A DNA stretch of 64,000 nt from JBBEAM01 sp942491105 (lineage in GTDB: Bacteria; Pseudomonadota; Alphaproteobacteria; Kiloniellales; DSM-21159): contig CALNZX010000002.1 of the NCBI GenBank assembly GCA_942491105.1, forward strand, positions 310,001 to 374,000. The letters are read 5' to 3'. Below the pieces are notes generated by a model, which searched no databases, had not been told where the DNA came from, and saw only the letters and a program-made list of their open reading frames with translations. Positions 43,539-52,151 of the stretch are shown here, piece after piece; position 1 is the first letter of the stretch, and each line of letters opens with the position of its first letter. The translations under genes and the position numbers were made by a program.

Positions 43539-44807
43539 ATGACGAGCGAAAAAATCCTCGAGTGCGAAGTTCTGGTCGTTGGCGGCGGCATGGTCGGCAT
43601 GACCCTGGCGGCGGCGCTGGCGCGCGGCGGCATCGAAACCCTCGCGATCGACCGGCAGCCCCCGGAAACCGTCACCGGGGCGGCTTTCGACGGGCGTTCC
43701 TCGGCAATCGCGCGCGGCTCCCAGCGGGTGTTCGAGGGGCTGGGGCTATGGTCTTCCTTCGCCGCCGCGGCGCAGCCGATCCTCGATATCCGGGTTTCCG
43801 ACGGCAAGGTGGGCGGCGGCGTTTCCGGCCTGTTCCTGCACTACGACCACCGCGAGGGCGATGCGGCCTACGAGGACCCGCCGCCGATGGGCCATATTGT
43901 CGAGAACCGGGCGCTGCGCCAGGGCTTGGCGGCGGCCCTGCCGCGCCAGAATCTAACCCTCATAGCCCCCGCCGAGCTGGCCGCGCTGGAGCGCGGGCCC
44001 AGCCGCGTCGACGCCCGCCTCGGCGATGGGCGGCGGATTCGCGCCCGGCTTGCGATCTCCGCGGAGGGGCGCGCTTCCCGGCTGCGCCAGGAAGCCGGAA
44101 TCAAGACCATCGGCTGGAGCTACCCCCAGGTCGGCATTGTCGGCACGATTTCGCACGAAGCGCCGCACAACGGCTTGGCGCACGAACATTTCCTTCCCTC
44201 GGGGCCCTTCGCGGTGCTGCCCATGGTCGACGATGCCGAGGGCGTGCACCGCTCCTCCATCGTCTGGACCGAGCGCAAGACCCTGGCGCCGGCGATGATG
44301 GCCTTGGACGAGAGCGATTTCGCGGCCGAAATGCAGCGCCGCTTCGGCGACAGCCTGGGCGCGTTGAAACTCTACGGCGGGCGGCGCTGGGCCTACCCCC
44401 TATCGATGATGCAGGCGGAGCGCTACATCGACACGCGCCTGGCGCTGGTCGGCGACGCCGCCCATGTCATCCACCCCATCGCCGGGCAGGGGCTCAATCT
44501 CGGCCTGCGCGACGTCGCGGCGCTGGCCGAATGCCTGGTCGATGCCCATCGCCTGGGGCTCGATCCCGGCGACGCCCTGGCGCTGGAGCGTTATCAGCGC
44601 TGGCGGCGCTTCGATACCTTTACTTTGATGGCGGTGACCGACGGCCTCAACCGGCTCTATTCCAACGACCTGCCGCCGGTCCGTCTGGCTCGCGACCTGG
44701 GCATGGCGGCGGTCAACCGCCTGCCCGGCCTGAAGCGCGTCTTCATGGGTCACGCCATGGGACTGGTCGGCGATCTGCCGCGCTTGATCCGCGGCGAGGC
44801 GCTATAG
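43539..44807 (+). CDS. Ubiquinone biosynthesis FAD-dependent hydroxylase (UbiH/UbiF/Coq6 family)
   Basis: 422-residue flavoprotein monooxygenase that hydroxylates the ubiquinone ring. N-terminal FAD motif VLVVGGGMVGMTLAAAL, the FDGRSSAIARGSQRVFEGLGLW segment with the conserved R-x-x-A, the GD motif LALVGDAAHVIHPIAGQGLNLGLRD. Which ring position it acts on cannot be fixed from sequence; some alphaproteobacteria use a single broad UbiL/UbiM-type enzyme. ATG at 43539 begins just before the FAD motif. Confidence 0.9.
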   Translation: MTSEKILECEVLVVGGGMVGMTLAAALARGGIETLAIDRQPPETVTGAAFDGRSSAIARGSQRVFEGLGLWSSFAAAAQPILDIRVSDGKVGGGVSGLFLHYDHREGDAAYEDPPPMGHIVENRALRQGLAAALPRQNLTLIAPAELAALERGPSRVDARLGDGRRIRARLAISAEGRASRLRQEAGIKTIGWSYPQVGIVGTISHEAPHNGLAHEHFLPSGPFAVLPMVDDAEGVHRSSIVWTERKTLAPAMMALDESDFAAEMQRRFGDSLGALKLYGGRRWAYPLSMMQAERYIDTRLALVGDAAHVIHPIAGQGLNLGLRDVAALAECLVDAHRLGLDPGDALALERYQRWRRFDTFTLMAVTDGLNRLYSNDLPPVRLARDLGMAAVNRLPGLKRVFMGHAMGLVGDLPRLIRGEAL

Positions 44808-44813
44808 GCCCCG

Positions 44814-46031
44814 TCAGATCCAGCGGTCGGGCATCAGCGCCGTGTCGAAGGGATAGGAGGAGAGCAGCTCGTAGCCGGTCTCGGTGATCAACACCTGCTG
44901 CTCCAGCTTGACCCCTTCGCGCCCGCCGACCTCGCCGACGTAGCTTTCGAAGCACAGGGTCATCCCGGTTTCGATGACGCCGTCGTAACCCGCGGTCTCG
45001 AAATCCTGGATGTAGACGCCGGAAGGGTATTCGTCGCAGAGGCCGACCCCGTGGAAGACCACGCAGTAGCGGTTGGGCAGGCAGGTCTCCGGCAGCTGGA
45101 AGGATTTTTCGGCCAGCTCGCGGAAGCCCATGCCGGGCCGCGCCAGTTGCAGGTTGAACTCGATCTGCTCGCGCGCCAGGCCATAGAGCCGGCGTTGTTC
45201 CGGGGTCGCCTTGCCGCCGCAGACGAAGGCGCGGGAGATGTCGGCGCAGTAGCCGTAGGGGCCGATCAGGTCGGTGTCGAAGGTGACGATGTCGCCCTTC
45301 TCAATGGCGTAGGGCCCGCATTCCTGGAACCAGGGATTGCTACGCGCGCCGGCGGTCAACAGCCGGGTCTCGATCCACTCGCCGTCGCGGGCGATGTTCT
45401 CATGGTGCAGCCAGGCCCAGAGGGCGTTCTCGCTGATCCCAGGGATGAGGTTTTCCTCCATCGACCGCATACCGGCCTCGGCGGCGGCGATGGCGAAGCG
45501 CATCGCCTTGACTTCCTCGGGGGTCTTTACGGCCCGGGTCCGCTCCATGACCTCCTGGCCCTCGACAATCGTCAGACCCTCGGCGCGCAGCGCGTCCAGG
45601 CCGAGCGGTTCGCAGCGGTCGACGGCCAGACGCAGGTTGCCGCCGCCGTGGTGGCGCAGCAGGTCGGCCAGTTCGGCGGCCCAGCGCAGGGCGCGAACGG
45701 CGCCATGGTCGCCGGCCATGAAGTAGAACCAGGAGGTTGCCGGGCGCAGCTCGTCGACCGTCTCCAGCCCCTCGGAAATGTGGTCGCAGCCGTGGAAGTC
45801 GAAGACCACCGCCGGCCCCTCGGTCAGGATCAGGGCGTAGCGCGCGGCGTTGTGCAGGGTCCAGACCGCCATATTGCGGCTGTCGGTGGCGTAGCGGACA
45901 TTGATCGGGTCGTAGAGCAGGATGCCGGCGAGGTCGCGCTGTTTCAGGGCCGCGCGCAGCTTCTCCTGGCGCGTCCGGCGCAGTTTCGAAAGATCGGGCT
46001 GTTCCTGCAGCAGCGCGGCGGTATCCGGCAT
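44814..46031 (-). CDS. M24-family protein, DddP-type DMSP lyase candidate
   Basis: 405-residue creatinase/aminopeptidase-fold protein. Segments strongly reminiscent of DddP are YDPINVRYATDSRNM, GEWIETRLLTAGARSNPWFQ and HGVGLCDEYP. Metal ligands by family are Asp252, Asp254, Asp264, His327, Glu362 and Glu377, and the candidate catalytic Asp333 (LCDE) and Tyr322 are present; the spacings match what I recall for Ruegeria DddP (12, about 63, 35 and 15). If it is active, it would cleave dimethylsulfoniopropionate to DMS and acrylate. It is shorter at the N-terminus and no acrylate-utilisation gene is adjacent, so an Xaa-Pro peptidase-like role remains possible. Confidence 0.7.
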   Translation of the reverse strand: MPDTAALLQEQPDLSKLRRTRQEKLRAALKQRDLAGILLYDPINVRYATDSRNMAVWTLHNAARYALILTEGPAVVFDFHGCDHISEGLETVDELRPATSWFYFMAGDHGAVRALRWAAELADLLRHHGGGNLRLAVDRCEPLGLDALRAEGLTIVEGQEVMERTRAVKTPEEVKAMRFAIAAAEAGMRSMEENLIPGISENALWAWLHHENIARDGEWIETRLLTAGARSNPWFQECGPYAIEKGDIVTFDTDLIGPYGYCADISRAFVCGGKATPEQRRLYGLAREQIEFNLQLARPGMGFRELAEKSFQLPETCLPNRYCVVFHGVGLCDEYPSGVYIQDFETAGYDGVIETGMTLCFESYVGEVGGREGVKLEQQVLITETGYELLSSYPFDTALMPDRWI

Positions 46032-46121
46032 GACGAGGCTCCAGACTCTCTAAGACCGCCTCGATTGAAAGACGAAAATCCGGATCTGTCTTGCGCCGCC
46101 GCGACGCGTGCCGCGCCGTTT

Positions 46122-46520
46122 TTAGGGATCGCGGCTCAGGCCCAGGGCCTCGAGGTTGTCCAGGTAGCTGCTCCACAGCACCTCCTGCTGCTCGCCGAGG
46201 CGGTAGAGGTAGTCCCAGGAATAGATCCCGCTGTCGTGCAGATCGTCGAACTTCAGCCGCACCGCGTAGCTGCCGACCGGCTCGATCGCCATGATGCCGA
46301 CGTGACGGCGGCCGGGGATGGTTTTCTTCTGGTTCGGCCCATGGCCCTGGACCTCGGCCGAGGGGCTCTCGACCCGCAGCAGCTCGGCGCTCAGCGAGAA
46401 GGTCTTGCCGTCCTCGAAATCGACTTCCAGGCGCTTCTCCGCGGAGAGGTAGCGGATTTCCCGCGCGTGGTGCTTCAGCTCGTGGGCCGACTTGGCCACT
46501 TCCTGGATTTCTTTGCTCAT
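46122..46520 (-). CDS. DUF971 (gamma-butyrobetaine hydroxylase-like N-terminal) protein
   Basis: 132-residue small protein. The core has the motif RYLSAEKRLEVDFEDGKTFSLSAELLRVESPSAE, followed by HVGIMAIEPVGSYAVRLKFDDLHDSGIYSWDYL, both characteristic of DUF971. The domain occurs in Fe-S or MRP-related and in gamma-butyrobetaine hydroxylase proteins; function alone is unknown. 4-bp spacing to the Trm112 gene upstream or downstream order (46525) indicates one transcript. Confidence 0.88.
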   Translation of the reverse strand: MSKEIQEVAKSAHELKHHAREIRYLSAEKRLEVDFEDGKTFSLSAELLRVESPSAEVQGHGPNQKKTIPGRRHVGIMAIEPVGSYAVRLKFDDLHDSGIYSWDYLYRLGEQQEVLWSSYLDNLEALGLSRDP

Positions 46521-46524
46521 GCCA

Positions 46525-46701
46525 TCAATCGTCCAGGGGCCGGGCTTCCTCCGGCAGCATGATCGGAATGCCGTCGCGGATCGGGTAGGCGAGACGCGCC
46601 TGCCGGCTGATCAATTCCTGACGCTCGGCGTCGTAGTCGAGCGTCGACTTGGTCAGCGGGCAGACCAGCAGTTCGAGAAGCTTGGGGTCGACTTTTTGCA
46701 T
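46525..46701 (-). CDS. Trm112 family protein
   Basis: 58-residue small protein with VDPKLLELLVCPLTKSTLDYD and AYPIRDGIPIMLPEEARPL, the Trm112/YcaR pattern. Only one Cys of the usual zinc-ribbon set remains (Cys near residue 14), so zinc binding is doubtful. In eukaryotes Trm112 activates methyltransferases; bacterial members are less defined. The ATG at 46701 has AGGA 8 bp upstream and is preferred to an ATG three codons earlier. Confidence 0.85.
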   Translation of the reverse strand: MQKVDPKLLELLVCPLTKSTLDYDAERQELISRQARLAYPIRDGIPIMLPEEARPLDD

Positions 46702-46734
46702 GGGAGTCATCCTACACCCGCCGCCGCCGTCTTG

Positions 46735-47397
46735 TCAGTGGCGCGCGAGAGGTTCGGCGCCGCCGGCGGTGGCATCCAGGGCGGCCATCTCCATGATCGC
46801 GGAAATCGCCTCGGCGCGGGCCTTCAGGCTCGGCGCCTCGAGCAGCGCCTGCTTTTCGCGCGGTTCGAAGGGGCAGTGCATGGCGAGCAGGGCGACCAGT
46901 TGCTCGTCGCTGCTTTCCTGCAGGCTTTCGATATCGCTGGAGACTCCCTCGGCCTCGAAGTAGGCGCGCAGCGCGCCGATCAAGCGGCCCCGGTCGATCG
47001 TCCCGGCGTCCTCCTCGAGGTCGCCGCGATAGGGGCTCCAATCCGGCGTCACGCGGCGATAGCCCCGCTGCTCCGGCAGCTCGGCGCGGATATCGAAGCG
47101 GATCAGCCCGCTCAGCGTGATCAGATAGCGCTCGTCCTGGCTTTCCTGAAAGGCGGTGATCCGCCCGGCGCAGCCGGTGCCATAGACCTCGCCTTCCGCG
47201 CCGCTGTCGGCGGGCTGCACCATGCCGATCAAGCGGCTGGGGCTGCGCAGGGCATCGCGCACCATCGCCAGGTAGCGGCGCTCGAAGATGTTGAGCGGCA
47301 GCGCCGCGCCCGGCAGCAGCAGCACACCCGGCAGCGGGAAGATCGCGATCTCCTCGGGCAGGTCCTCGTAGGCGGGGTCGAAGGGGCTGCGGGGCAT
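46735..47397 (-). CDS. LON peptidase substrate-binding domain protein
   Basis: 220-residue protein with only the Lon N-terminal domain: EIAIFPLPGVLLLPGAALPLNIFERRY is the canonical first strand pair, and CAGRITAFQESQDERYLITLSG follows. No AAA+ or protease domain is present, so it is not Lon itself. It lies 11 bp after the YbbN-like gene and 33 bp before the Trm112 gene, all minus, so an operon of small proteostasis-type proteins is likely. Function unknown. Confidence 0.9.
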   Translation of the reverse strand: MPRSPFDPAYEDLPEEIAIFPLPGVLLLPGAALPLNIFERRYLAMVRDALRSPSRLIGMVQPADSGAEGEVYGTGCAGRITAFQESQDERYLITLSGLIRFDIRAELPEQRGYRRVTPDWSPYRGDLEEDAGTIDRGRLIGALRAYFEAEGVSSDIESLQESSDEQLVALLAMHCPFEPREKQALLEAPSLKARAEAISAIMEMAALDATAGGAEPLARH

Positions 47398-47408
47398 CGC
47401 GTCTCCGC

Positions 47409-48383
47409 TCAGGAAAACAGCAGGGAGGAAAGCCGGCGCCGGCTTTCCACGGTCAGGGGGTCGGTCGCGCCCCAGGCTTCGAAGAACTTGACCAGCTGCT
47501 TGCGCGCGGCCTCCTCGTTCCAATCCCGCTTGCGCGCGATGATTTCGAGGAGCGCCTCGGCGGCGGCTTCGCGCTCGCCGGCGGCGTTGAGGGCCGAGGC
47601 CAGCTCATAGCGGGCTTCGTGATCGTCGGGGTTCTGCGCGATCCTGTTCTGCAGCTCGGGCAGCTTTCCGGCGGCCTCGGCGGCTTCCGCCGCGAGTTCG
47701 AGGGCCGTGCCCGCCGCCTGAACCTCGGCGTCCTGCTTGGCCTCCTCGGTCAGCGCGTCATAGACTTCCTGGGCGCCCTTGGCGTCGCCGGCCGCGATCT
47801 GGGCGCGGATCAGACCGGCGAGCGCGGCGGCGTTCTCCGGCTGGACCTGCAGGACCTGCCCGTAGATCGACTGGGCATCGGCCGGCTGGCCCTGTTCGAG
47901 GGCCTTCTTCGCCTCCTCCAGGGCCTGGTCGATGGCTTCCTGGGGGACACCCTGTCCGCCGTCCTCGCCGCCGGGCGCCGCGCCGGTCTGCTGAATCAGG
48001 CCGTCGATAAACTGCTGCAGCTGGCTTTCCGGCAGCGCGCCCTGAAAGCCGTCCAGGGGCTGGCCCTGATAGAAGGCATAGACCGTGGGGATCGATTGAA
48101 TGCGCAGCTGCTGTGCCAGCGGCTGGTTCTCGTCGATGTTGATCTTGACCAGCTTGACCGCGCCGGCGGCCTTGGTGACGGCCTTTTCAAGCGCCGGGCC
48201 GAGCTGCTTGCAGGGGCCGCACCAGGGCGCCCAGAAGTCGACCAGTACCGGCGTCTGCATCGAGGCCTCGACGACATCGCGGGCGAAGTTCGCCATGTCG
48301 CTGTCCTTGATGAGCTCCGCTGCGCCGCCGGGCGCCGCCGGGGCGCCGTTGCCGCCGCCGTTCGATCCGATGATCGGGTCCAT
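47409..48383 (-). CDS. Thioredoxin-TPR co-chaperone (YbbN/CnoX-like)
   Basis: 324-residue protein with an N-terminal thioredoxin domain carrying CGPC in LVDFWAPWCGPCKQ (residues of about 46-60), then a TPR-like C-terminal half (EEAKKALEQGQPADAQSIYGQVLQ and DPLTVESRRRLS). CnoX-type proteins hold unfolded substrates and hand them to GroEL under oxidative stress. The extended Gly/Ala-rich N-terminus before residue 20 is unstructured. It is likely the first gene of the transcript ending at DUF971. Confidence 0.92.
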   Translation of the reverse strand: MDPIIGSNGGGNGAPAAPGGAAELIKDSDMANFARDVVEASMQTPVLVDFWAPWCGPCKQLGPALEKAVTKAAGAVKLVKINIDENQPLAQQLRIQSIPTVYAFYQGQPLDGFQGALPESQLQQFIDGLIQQTGAAPGGEDGGQGVPQEAIDQALEEAKKALEQGQPADAQSIYGQVLQVQPENAAALAGLIRAQIAAGDAKGAQEVYDALTEEAKQDAEVQAAGTALELAAEAAEAAGKLPELQNRIAQNPDDHEARYELASALNAAGEREAAAEALLEIIARKRDWNEEAARKQLVKFFEAWGATDPLTVESRRRLSSLLFS

Positions 48384-48465
48384 GACTGAAATCCCTTATG
48401 CTCGAGAATGAAACACTATGTGGCGGTTGCTCCAAGACAAGACAACCACCGCGAAGATTTACAAT

Positions 48466-49002
48466 TTAATCCATCGCCAGCAGCTGCGGCGGATGGTCGA
48501 TGGCCTCCAGGAAGCGCAGCAGCCCGGAGGGCGCGATCGCCGTGGTCTGGGTGTTGTCGAGCGGATGAAAATTGAGCGGGTCGTGATCCAGCAGCGCCTG
48601 GTCCAGCACCATGCGCACCGCGCCGCCACGGTCGTTGATCACCGCGAAGGGAGTGACCGCGCCGGGAATCACGCCCAGGTACTTCATCAGCCGCTCGGCG
48701 CTGCCGAAGGAAAAGCGCCCCGCCGACAGCTTGTCGCCCAGCGCCTTCAGGTCGACGTCGCGATCCTCCAGGCAGGTGACCAGCCACATCGCGCCCTTTT
48801 TGTTGCGCAGAAACAGGTTCTTGGTGTGGCCGCCGGGCAGCTCGCCGCGCAGCGCCTTGGAATCCTCGACGGTGTACAGCGGCGGATGGCTGACCGTGCG
48901 GTTCTCGATCCCCAGTTCCTCCAGCCGCGCCAGCAGCGCCTGCGGCGTCATCGGCGCGGTGCCGTCGGCCAGCAGCGCGGGCGTGGCGTGCGCTTCGCTC
49001 AT
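48466..49002 (-). CDS. proX: Prolyl-tRNA editing protein ProX (YbaK/aminoacyl-tRNA deacylase family)
   Basis: 178-residue trans-editing factor that hydrolyses mischarged Ala-tRNA-Pro. The HTKNLFLRNKKG segment contains the catalytic Lys, and GVIPGAVTPFAVIND is the GxxPGxVTPF motif of the family. Free-standing ProX is usual where ProRS lacks its editing insertion; proS is not in this window. Note that the symbol proX is also used for a glycine-betaine binding protein, which this is not. Confidence 0.92.
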   Translation of the reverse strand: MSEAHATPALLADGTAPMTPQALLARLEELGIENRTVSHPPLYTVEDSKALRGELPGGHTKNLFLRNKKGAMWLVTCLEDRDVDLKALGDKLSAGRFSFGSAERLMKYLGVIPGAVTPFAVINDRGGAVRMVLDQALLDHDPLNFHPLDNTQTTAIAPSGLLRFLEAIDHPPQLLAMD

Positions 49003-49142
49003 CTCTCGTTCCCCGGTCTCTTACCGTATTCAAGCCGGCGGACCATAGCGCCCGGCGGTCCTGGAATAAAGTCTCCAGCGCCGCTCTGCCCCCCGCCTGG
49101 CGCCCGCGTGGCATCGCGCCCGGGGCGGGCCGTGCAAGGGGC

Positions 49143-49171
49143 TTGCAATGCGGATCGGAAAACGTTATTTC
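49143..49171 (+). promoter_or_regulatory. Candidate promoter of tRNA-Gly
   Basis: TTGCAA, 17 bp, TATTTC; the predicted start lies about 7 bp before the mature tRNA. Both boxes are imperfect; placement and spacing are the main support. Confidence 0.4.
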
Positions 49172-49184
49172 CCAGCCTCGCGAC

Positions 49185-49259
49185 GCGGGCGTAGCTCAGG
49201 GGTAGAGCACAACCTTGCCAAGGTTGGGGTCGTGAGTTCGAATCTCATCGCCCGCTCCA
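49185..49259 (+). tRNA. tRNA-Gly (anticodon GCC)
   Basis: 75-nt cloverleaf with encoded CCA. Acceptor GCGGGCG pairs with CGCCCGC; D-arm GCTC/GAGC; anticodon stem CAACC/GGTTG with loop TTGCCAA giving GCC; T-arm with GTTCGAATC loop; discriminator T then CCA. A tRNA-Gly is a common integration target, but no repeat or integrase is near. Confidence 0.97.
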
Positions 49260-49267
49260 GACACACC

Positions 49268-49306
49268 AAGGGGCCGCTGCCGAAAGGCGCGGCCCCTTCG
49301 GCGTTT
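49268..49306 (+). terminator. Terminator downstream of tRNA-Gly
   Basis: Perfect arms AAGGGGCCGC/GCGGCCCCTT (10 bp) with a loop that itself pairs (GCC-GAAA-GGC), starting 9 bp after the CCA end. The T-rich tail is short. Confidence 0.75.
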
Positions 49307-49423
49307 GGGGGGGCGGCCTCGTCCAATCTGGCCTCCCCAATCCGCGCAATCCGTCCAGTCTTGGCAAGGCCCTGCCGCCGGGTGCAGACTGCCGCCAGTT
49401 TCGCCCTAAGGGGACGGCAGGCC

Positions 49424-50614
49424 ATGGCGCGGCAGAAGCAGACGCAGGCAGTGCAGGCGGCATCGGGCTCAGGCCCGTTGCGCACGGCCCTCGGCGATCT
49501 CTCCGGCGCCTTTGGCGATCTCGGCACCTTCCTTCCGCTGGCGATCGGGGTGCTGGCCGTGGGCAGCGCCGCGCCGGCCGGGTTGCTGGTTGGCTTCGGT
49601 CTGTTCGCGCTGAGCGTCGCCCTGATCTACCGCCGCCCGCTGCCGGTGCAGCCGATGAAGGCGGTGGCGGCCCTGGCCATCGTCGGCGGCCTGAGCGCCG
49701 GGGAAATGGCGGCCAGCGGCCTGCTGCTGGGCGCCGCCCTGCTCGGCCTCGCCGCCTTCGGCCTGATCGGCAAGATCGCGCGCGTCCTGCCCCAGTCGGT
49801 GCTGGCCGGCGTGCAACTCGGCCTCGGCGGTATTCTGGTATTGCTCGGACTCGATCTCATCGCGGCCCAGCCCGCGGTCGGCGTGGCGGCCTTGGCGGCC
49901 CTGCTGGCGCTGCGCTTCACGCCGCTGCGCGGCGCGTCCGGCCTGCTGCTGCTGGCCGCCGCGCTGGCCTGGGCGCTGCTGGCGGAGGGGGCGGCGCCGC
50001 CGGAGCTTTCCGCCAGTCTCACCCTGCCCAGCCTGGCGCTGCCCGCGTGGCCGGACTTCCGCGCCGCCGCCGAGGGCGTCTTCCTGCCGCAACTGGCGCT
50101 GACCCTGACCAATGCCGTGCTGGTGACCGCGGTGGTCGCCGGCGAGCTGTTCCCCCAGGACAGGCAGCGGATCACGCCGCGCCGCCTGGCCATCAGCTCC
50201 GGCGCGCTGAATCTGCTGCTCGCACCCTTCGGCGCCCTGCCGATGTGCCACGGCGCCGGCGGGCTGGTGGCGCAGCACCGCTTCGGCGCCCGCACGGGCC
50301 TTGCCCCGGCGCTGTTCGGGGTGTTCTGCCTGATCTTGGGGCTGTTCTTCGCCGCCGATGCCCTGACGGTGCTCGGCCTGCTGCCGCTGGCGGCGGTCGG
50401 CGCGCTGCTGGTCTACGCTGGCGGCGAGTTCGCGCTCAGCAAGCGCCTCTTCGACGGCCGGCCAAGCTGCCTCGCGGTGATCCTGCTGACCGCTGGGGTC
50501 TGCATCGCCGCCAACGTTGCCGTGGGCCTGCTGGCCGGTCTGATCGCCGAAGCGCTGCGCGGCTGGCTGATCCGGCGCTATTTCGCCGGCAAGCAAAGCC
50601 GTGGCGAGGCCTAG
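49424..50614 (+). CDS. MOT1-type molybdate/sulfate transporter
   Basis: 396-residue SulP-related membrane transporter with about 11 predicted helices. The family signature appears as LSGAFGDLGTFLPLAIG (residues of about 25-41) and PLPVQPMKAVAALAIVGG, and later FGALPMCHGAGGLVAQHRFGARTG. MOT1 proteins import molybdate (plants, algae) and bacterial members are assigned to sulfate or molybdate; the PAPS demand of the four sulfotransferases makes sulfate tempting, but that is inference. The start at 49424 follows GGGGACGG; the frame is open upstream across the tRNA. Confidence 0.85.
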   Translation: MARQKQTQAVQAASGSGPLRTALGDLSGAFGDLGTFLPLAIGVLAVGSAAPAGLLVGFGLFALSVALIYRRPLPVQPMKAVAALAIVGGLSAGEMAASGLLLGAALLGLAAFGLIGKIARVLPQSVLAGVQLGLGGILVLLGLDLIAAQPAVGVAALAALLALRFTPLRGASGLLLLAAALAWALLAEGAAPPELSASLTLPSLALPAWPDFRAAAEGVFLPQLALTLTNAVLVTAVVAGELFPQDRQRITPRRLAISSGALNLLLAPFGALPMCHGAGGLVAQHRFGARTGLAPALFGVFCLILGLFFAADALTVLGLLPLAAVGALLVYAGGEFALSKRLFDGRPSCLAVILLTAGVCIAANVAVGLLAGLIAEALRGWLIRRYFAGKQSRGEA

Positions 50615-51162
50615 GCGGTTTTTGCCAGCCGTCGTTTCAGCCAGCGCTGCAACAGGAAGAGCGCGGTTACCGGCAGGACGATCGAAATCGCCTCCTGCCC
50701 CCGGTAGACATGGGAAAGGGCCAGCCCGGCAAGGGTGGCGGCGAGCAGCAGCCAGGAGGCGCGGCGGATCGCGCCGCGCTCCGCTCCGGTCTCTTCCACC
50801 CCGACATAACCACGCGGCGAAGCCAGGGTCATGACGAGTCCGACCGCCAGCAGCATCAGGAACCAGCCGCTTTCCCGCAGGTATATAAGAGCCTCGACAA
50901 GGCCAGGCACCACCAGCCCGCCCGCCAGGTAGAGCGCGTAGCTGGCGGCGACCAGCAGCATGAAGAGATTGCCGCCGAGCAGCAGAGGATTGGAGCGCCA
51001 CCCCTTGGCGCGCAGCAGGATAAGCACCAGCAGGGCGAGTCCGCCGCCGAGAAGGAAACGGCTCTGGTTCGACCCGCCGGCCAGGTTGCACAGCGCGAAG
51101 GCGATGACCGGCATCAACTCCAGCAGCGGCAGCAGGCGGCTGGAGAGACGGCGTGCTGTCAT
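50611..51162 (-). CDS. Membrane protein, septation-protein-A-like, function unknown
   Basis: 183-residue protein with five predicted helices (opening LLPLLELMPVIAFALCNLAGG, which resembles the YciB/intracellular septation family; next LLGGNLFMLLVAASYALYL). The polar loop GVEETGAERGAIRR falls between helices 4 and 5. Overlaps the MOT1 gene end by 4 bp, convergently. Assignment to YciB is weak and based on the first helix only. Confidence 0.6.
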   Translation of the reverse strand: MTARRLSSRLLPLLELMPVIAFALCNLAGGSNQSRFLLGGGLALLVLILLRAKGWRSNPLLLGGNLFMLLVAASYALYLAGGLVVPGLVEALIYLRESGWFLMLLAVGLVMTLASPRGYVGVEETGAERGAIRRASWLLLAATLAGLALSHVYRGQEAISIVLPVTALFLLQRWLKRRLAKTA

Positions 51163-51184
51163 GGGCGCGTGGCGGCCGCCGGCG

Positions 51185-51934
51185 CTAGGCCCGCTTGCCG
51201 CCTTCCATCTGTTTGAAGCGCTTTTCCCAGCCGCCCATGTTGCGCCGGGCGTCCTGTACGAAGGGGCTCCAGCGGATCGCGGTCAGGAAGATGTTGCTGA
51301 GGATCCGGCCGGGGAGCAGCAGCGGCCGGGCGAACTGGATCAGCAGAATCACCCGGTCCTCGCCGCTGTCGTTCCAGACCTCGTGGTGATAGGTGTCGTC
51401 GAACACCAGGGTCTTGCCCTCGTGCCAATGACACATCTGCTTGTCCACTTGCATGCGGCACTTCTCGCCTTCCTTGGGCACGATCAGCGCCAGGTGACAG
51501 GTGATCATGCCCTTGGTCGCGCCTTTATGGCGCGGGATGTGCACGCCGGGCGCGTGGATCGAAAACATCGCCGTCTTCAGGCCGGGAATGGACTCGGCGA
51601 TACGGGCGGTCTCCGGGCAGCGCGCGCAGTTCTCCGACATGCGGAAGCCGTAGCCCCACATGAAGAAAGATTGCCATTTGTTGTCTCCGGCCAGGCGTTT
51701 GTGGTCCGGCGAGATGTCGCCGAGCGGCGGAACCGCCTCGCGGTAGGAGAGGATCTGCTCGGCTTCGCGGCGGATCGTCTCCCAGTTTTGCTCCAGAAGC
51801 TGGGTCCAGGCGAAGGTTCGCGGGTCGAACACCGGCGTATCGTCGACGGCGGACCAGCGCACGATGGCGCGGTTCATCACTCGGCGCAGGCGCTTGCCGA
51901 ATTTGACAATGAAGCTCTGGTTTTCTAGGGCCAT
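51185..51934 (-). CDS. Aspartyl/asparaginyl beta-hydroxylase family protein
   Basis: 249-residue 2OG-Fe(II) dioxygenase. The core FSIHAPGVHIPRHKGATKG carries the first iron His, and LVFDDTYHHEVWNDSGEDRVILLIQF provides the second His and the 2OG Arg. A conserved WHEGKTLVFDD precedes it. The family includes lipid A hydroxylase LpxO and protein Asp hydroxylases; a C-terminal amphipathic part (GRILSNIFLTAIRWSP) suggests membrane association as in LpxO. It is the third 2OG oxygenase in the window. The frame is open a further 98 codons upstream, without domain content, so I use the ATG at 51934. Confidence 0.85.
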   Translation of the reverse strand: MALENQSFIVKFGKRLRRVMNRAIVRWSAVDDTPVFDPRTFAWTQLLEQNWETIRREAEQILSYREAVPPLGDISPDHKRLAGDNKWQSFFMWGYGFRMSENCARCPETARIAESIPGLKTAMFSIHAPGVHIPRHKGATKGMITCHLALIVPKEGEKCRMQVDKQMCHWHEGKTLVFDDTYHHEVWNDSGEDRVILLIQFARPLLLPGRILSNIFLTAIRWSPFVQDARRNMGGWEKRFKQMEGGKRA

Positions 51935-52151
51935 GGCTAAGGTGCGTCTCGTGCAGCACAGGATACGGAACGCCCGGTATTCTAGACCATCCCAGGTGTA
52001 AAAACAGCGCCATGAAGCCGCAGACGCTGCACGAGCACCAAGTGTAGCAAAATTGCCACACTTGGCGCCTGCGCGCTGCGTCGGAAGTGTTCGCGCCGGG
52101 CCCCGCTTCGGGACTAGGCTGAGTTTCGGAAAACAAGCGGAGGAGATGGTG

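Noticed and set aside
49185..49259. tRNA-Gly as an attachment site for a genomic island
   Set aside because: No integrase and no direct repeat of the tRNA 3' end was seen nearby.
49469..51091. 540-residue minus frame opposite the MOT1 transporter
   Set aside because: Low-complexity Gln/Arg/Ala composition; the plus frame gives a coherent membrane protein.
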